Assembly: GCA_018711925.1 (NCBI GenBank)
Contig: DVHR01000064.1
Location: 1 to 33,016 of the forward strand
Source: Candidatus Coprenecus pullicola
GTDB taxonomy: Bacteria > Bacteroidota > Bacteroidia > Bacteroidales > UBA932
DNA: 33,016 nt
Direction of reading: 5' to 3'
This document shows positions 33,013 through 33,016 of the stretch, in pieces. The position numbers were made by a program, and so were the translations under genes. Under the pieces are notes generated by a model. That model ran no database searches and had not been told where the DNA came from. It worked only from the letters and a program-made list of their open reading frames with translations. Position 1 is the stretch's first letter, and each line of letters begins with the position of its first letter.

Positions 33013-33016
33013 TCAA

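Noticed and set aside
1..33016. CRISPR array, tRNA/rRNA genes, integrase or prophage
   Set aside because: No regularly spaced repeats, no cloverleaf-like sequences ending in CCA, and no integrase or phage structural protein motifs were seen in any gap or frame.

Overview
The window looks like a chromosomal segment of a Bacteroidota bacterium, most likely order Bacteroidales. The evidence is the TAnnTTTG-type promoter boxes (TATCTTTG, TATATTTG), the near absence of Shine-Dalgarno sequences, lineage-typical families (BACON/DUF4595 lipoprotein, DUF5723 barrel, DUF6175, DUF6913, Bacteroidota-type AddAB and TamB), and [FeFe]-hydrogenase maturases that suggest an anaerobe. Genus cannot be fixed from this sequence alone. 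I saw no rRNA, tRNA, CRISPR array, intact insertion sequence or prophage.

Layout. 1-1069 (-): 3'-truncated PD-(D/E)XK nuclease-domain protein running off the left edge. 1070-1523: divergent promoter region with unusual inverted repeats. 1524-9713 (+): tightly packed gpsA, pgi, addB, addA (glycerol-3-phosphate and glucose-6-phosphate metabolism followed by the double-strand-break repair helicase-nuclease). 9714-11051: about 1.3 kb with no intact gene, holding a three-armed palindrome, a decayed minus-strand reading frame and an orphan LuxR-type HTH remnant. 11052-15997 (+): BACON lipoprotein, a small metal-binding chaperone, then a lipoprotein and a DUF5723 outer-membrane barrel. These end at a strong bidirectional terminator.

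16081-17339 (-): MaoC-like hydratase and a PhnP-like metallo-beta-lactamase. 17382-19691 (+): RsmI-like methylase, folB and mtaB, nearly or actually overlapping. 25818-19703 (-): DUF6913 protein, DUF368 undecaprenyl-phosphate transporter and TamB, an envelope-biogenesis operon. 25884-28126 (+): hydF-hydE with overlapping ends; hydG and the hydrogenase itself are not in the window. 32781-28132 (-): five secreted proteins in one operon, with LPP20-like proteins as first and last gene and DUF6175 in the middle. At the right edge a short minus-strand coding tail ends at an intrinsic terminator.

Most interesting points: (1) the five-gene LPP20/DUF6175 export operon, whose function is unknown; (2) TamB, whose membrane anchor is encoded upstream of the first ATG/GTG/TTG in frame, with only non-canonical start codons available after an in-frame stop; (3) several promoters so close to start codons that the mRNAs should be leaderless or nearly so; (4) the repeat structures at 1118-1397 and 9792-10113; (5) the nuclease fragment at the left edge with an unrecognised N-terminal domain.
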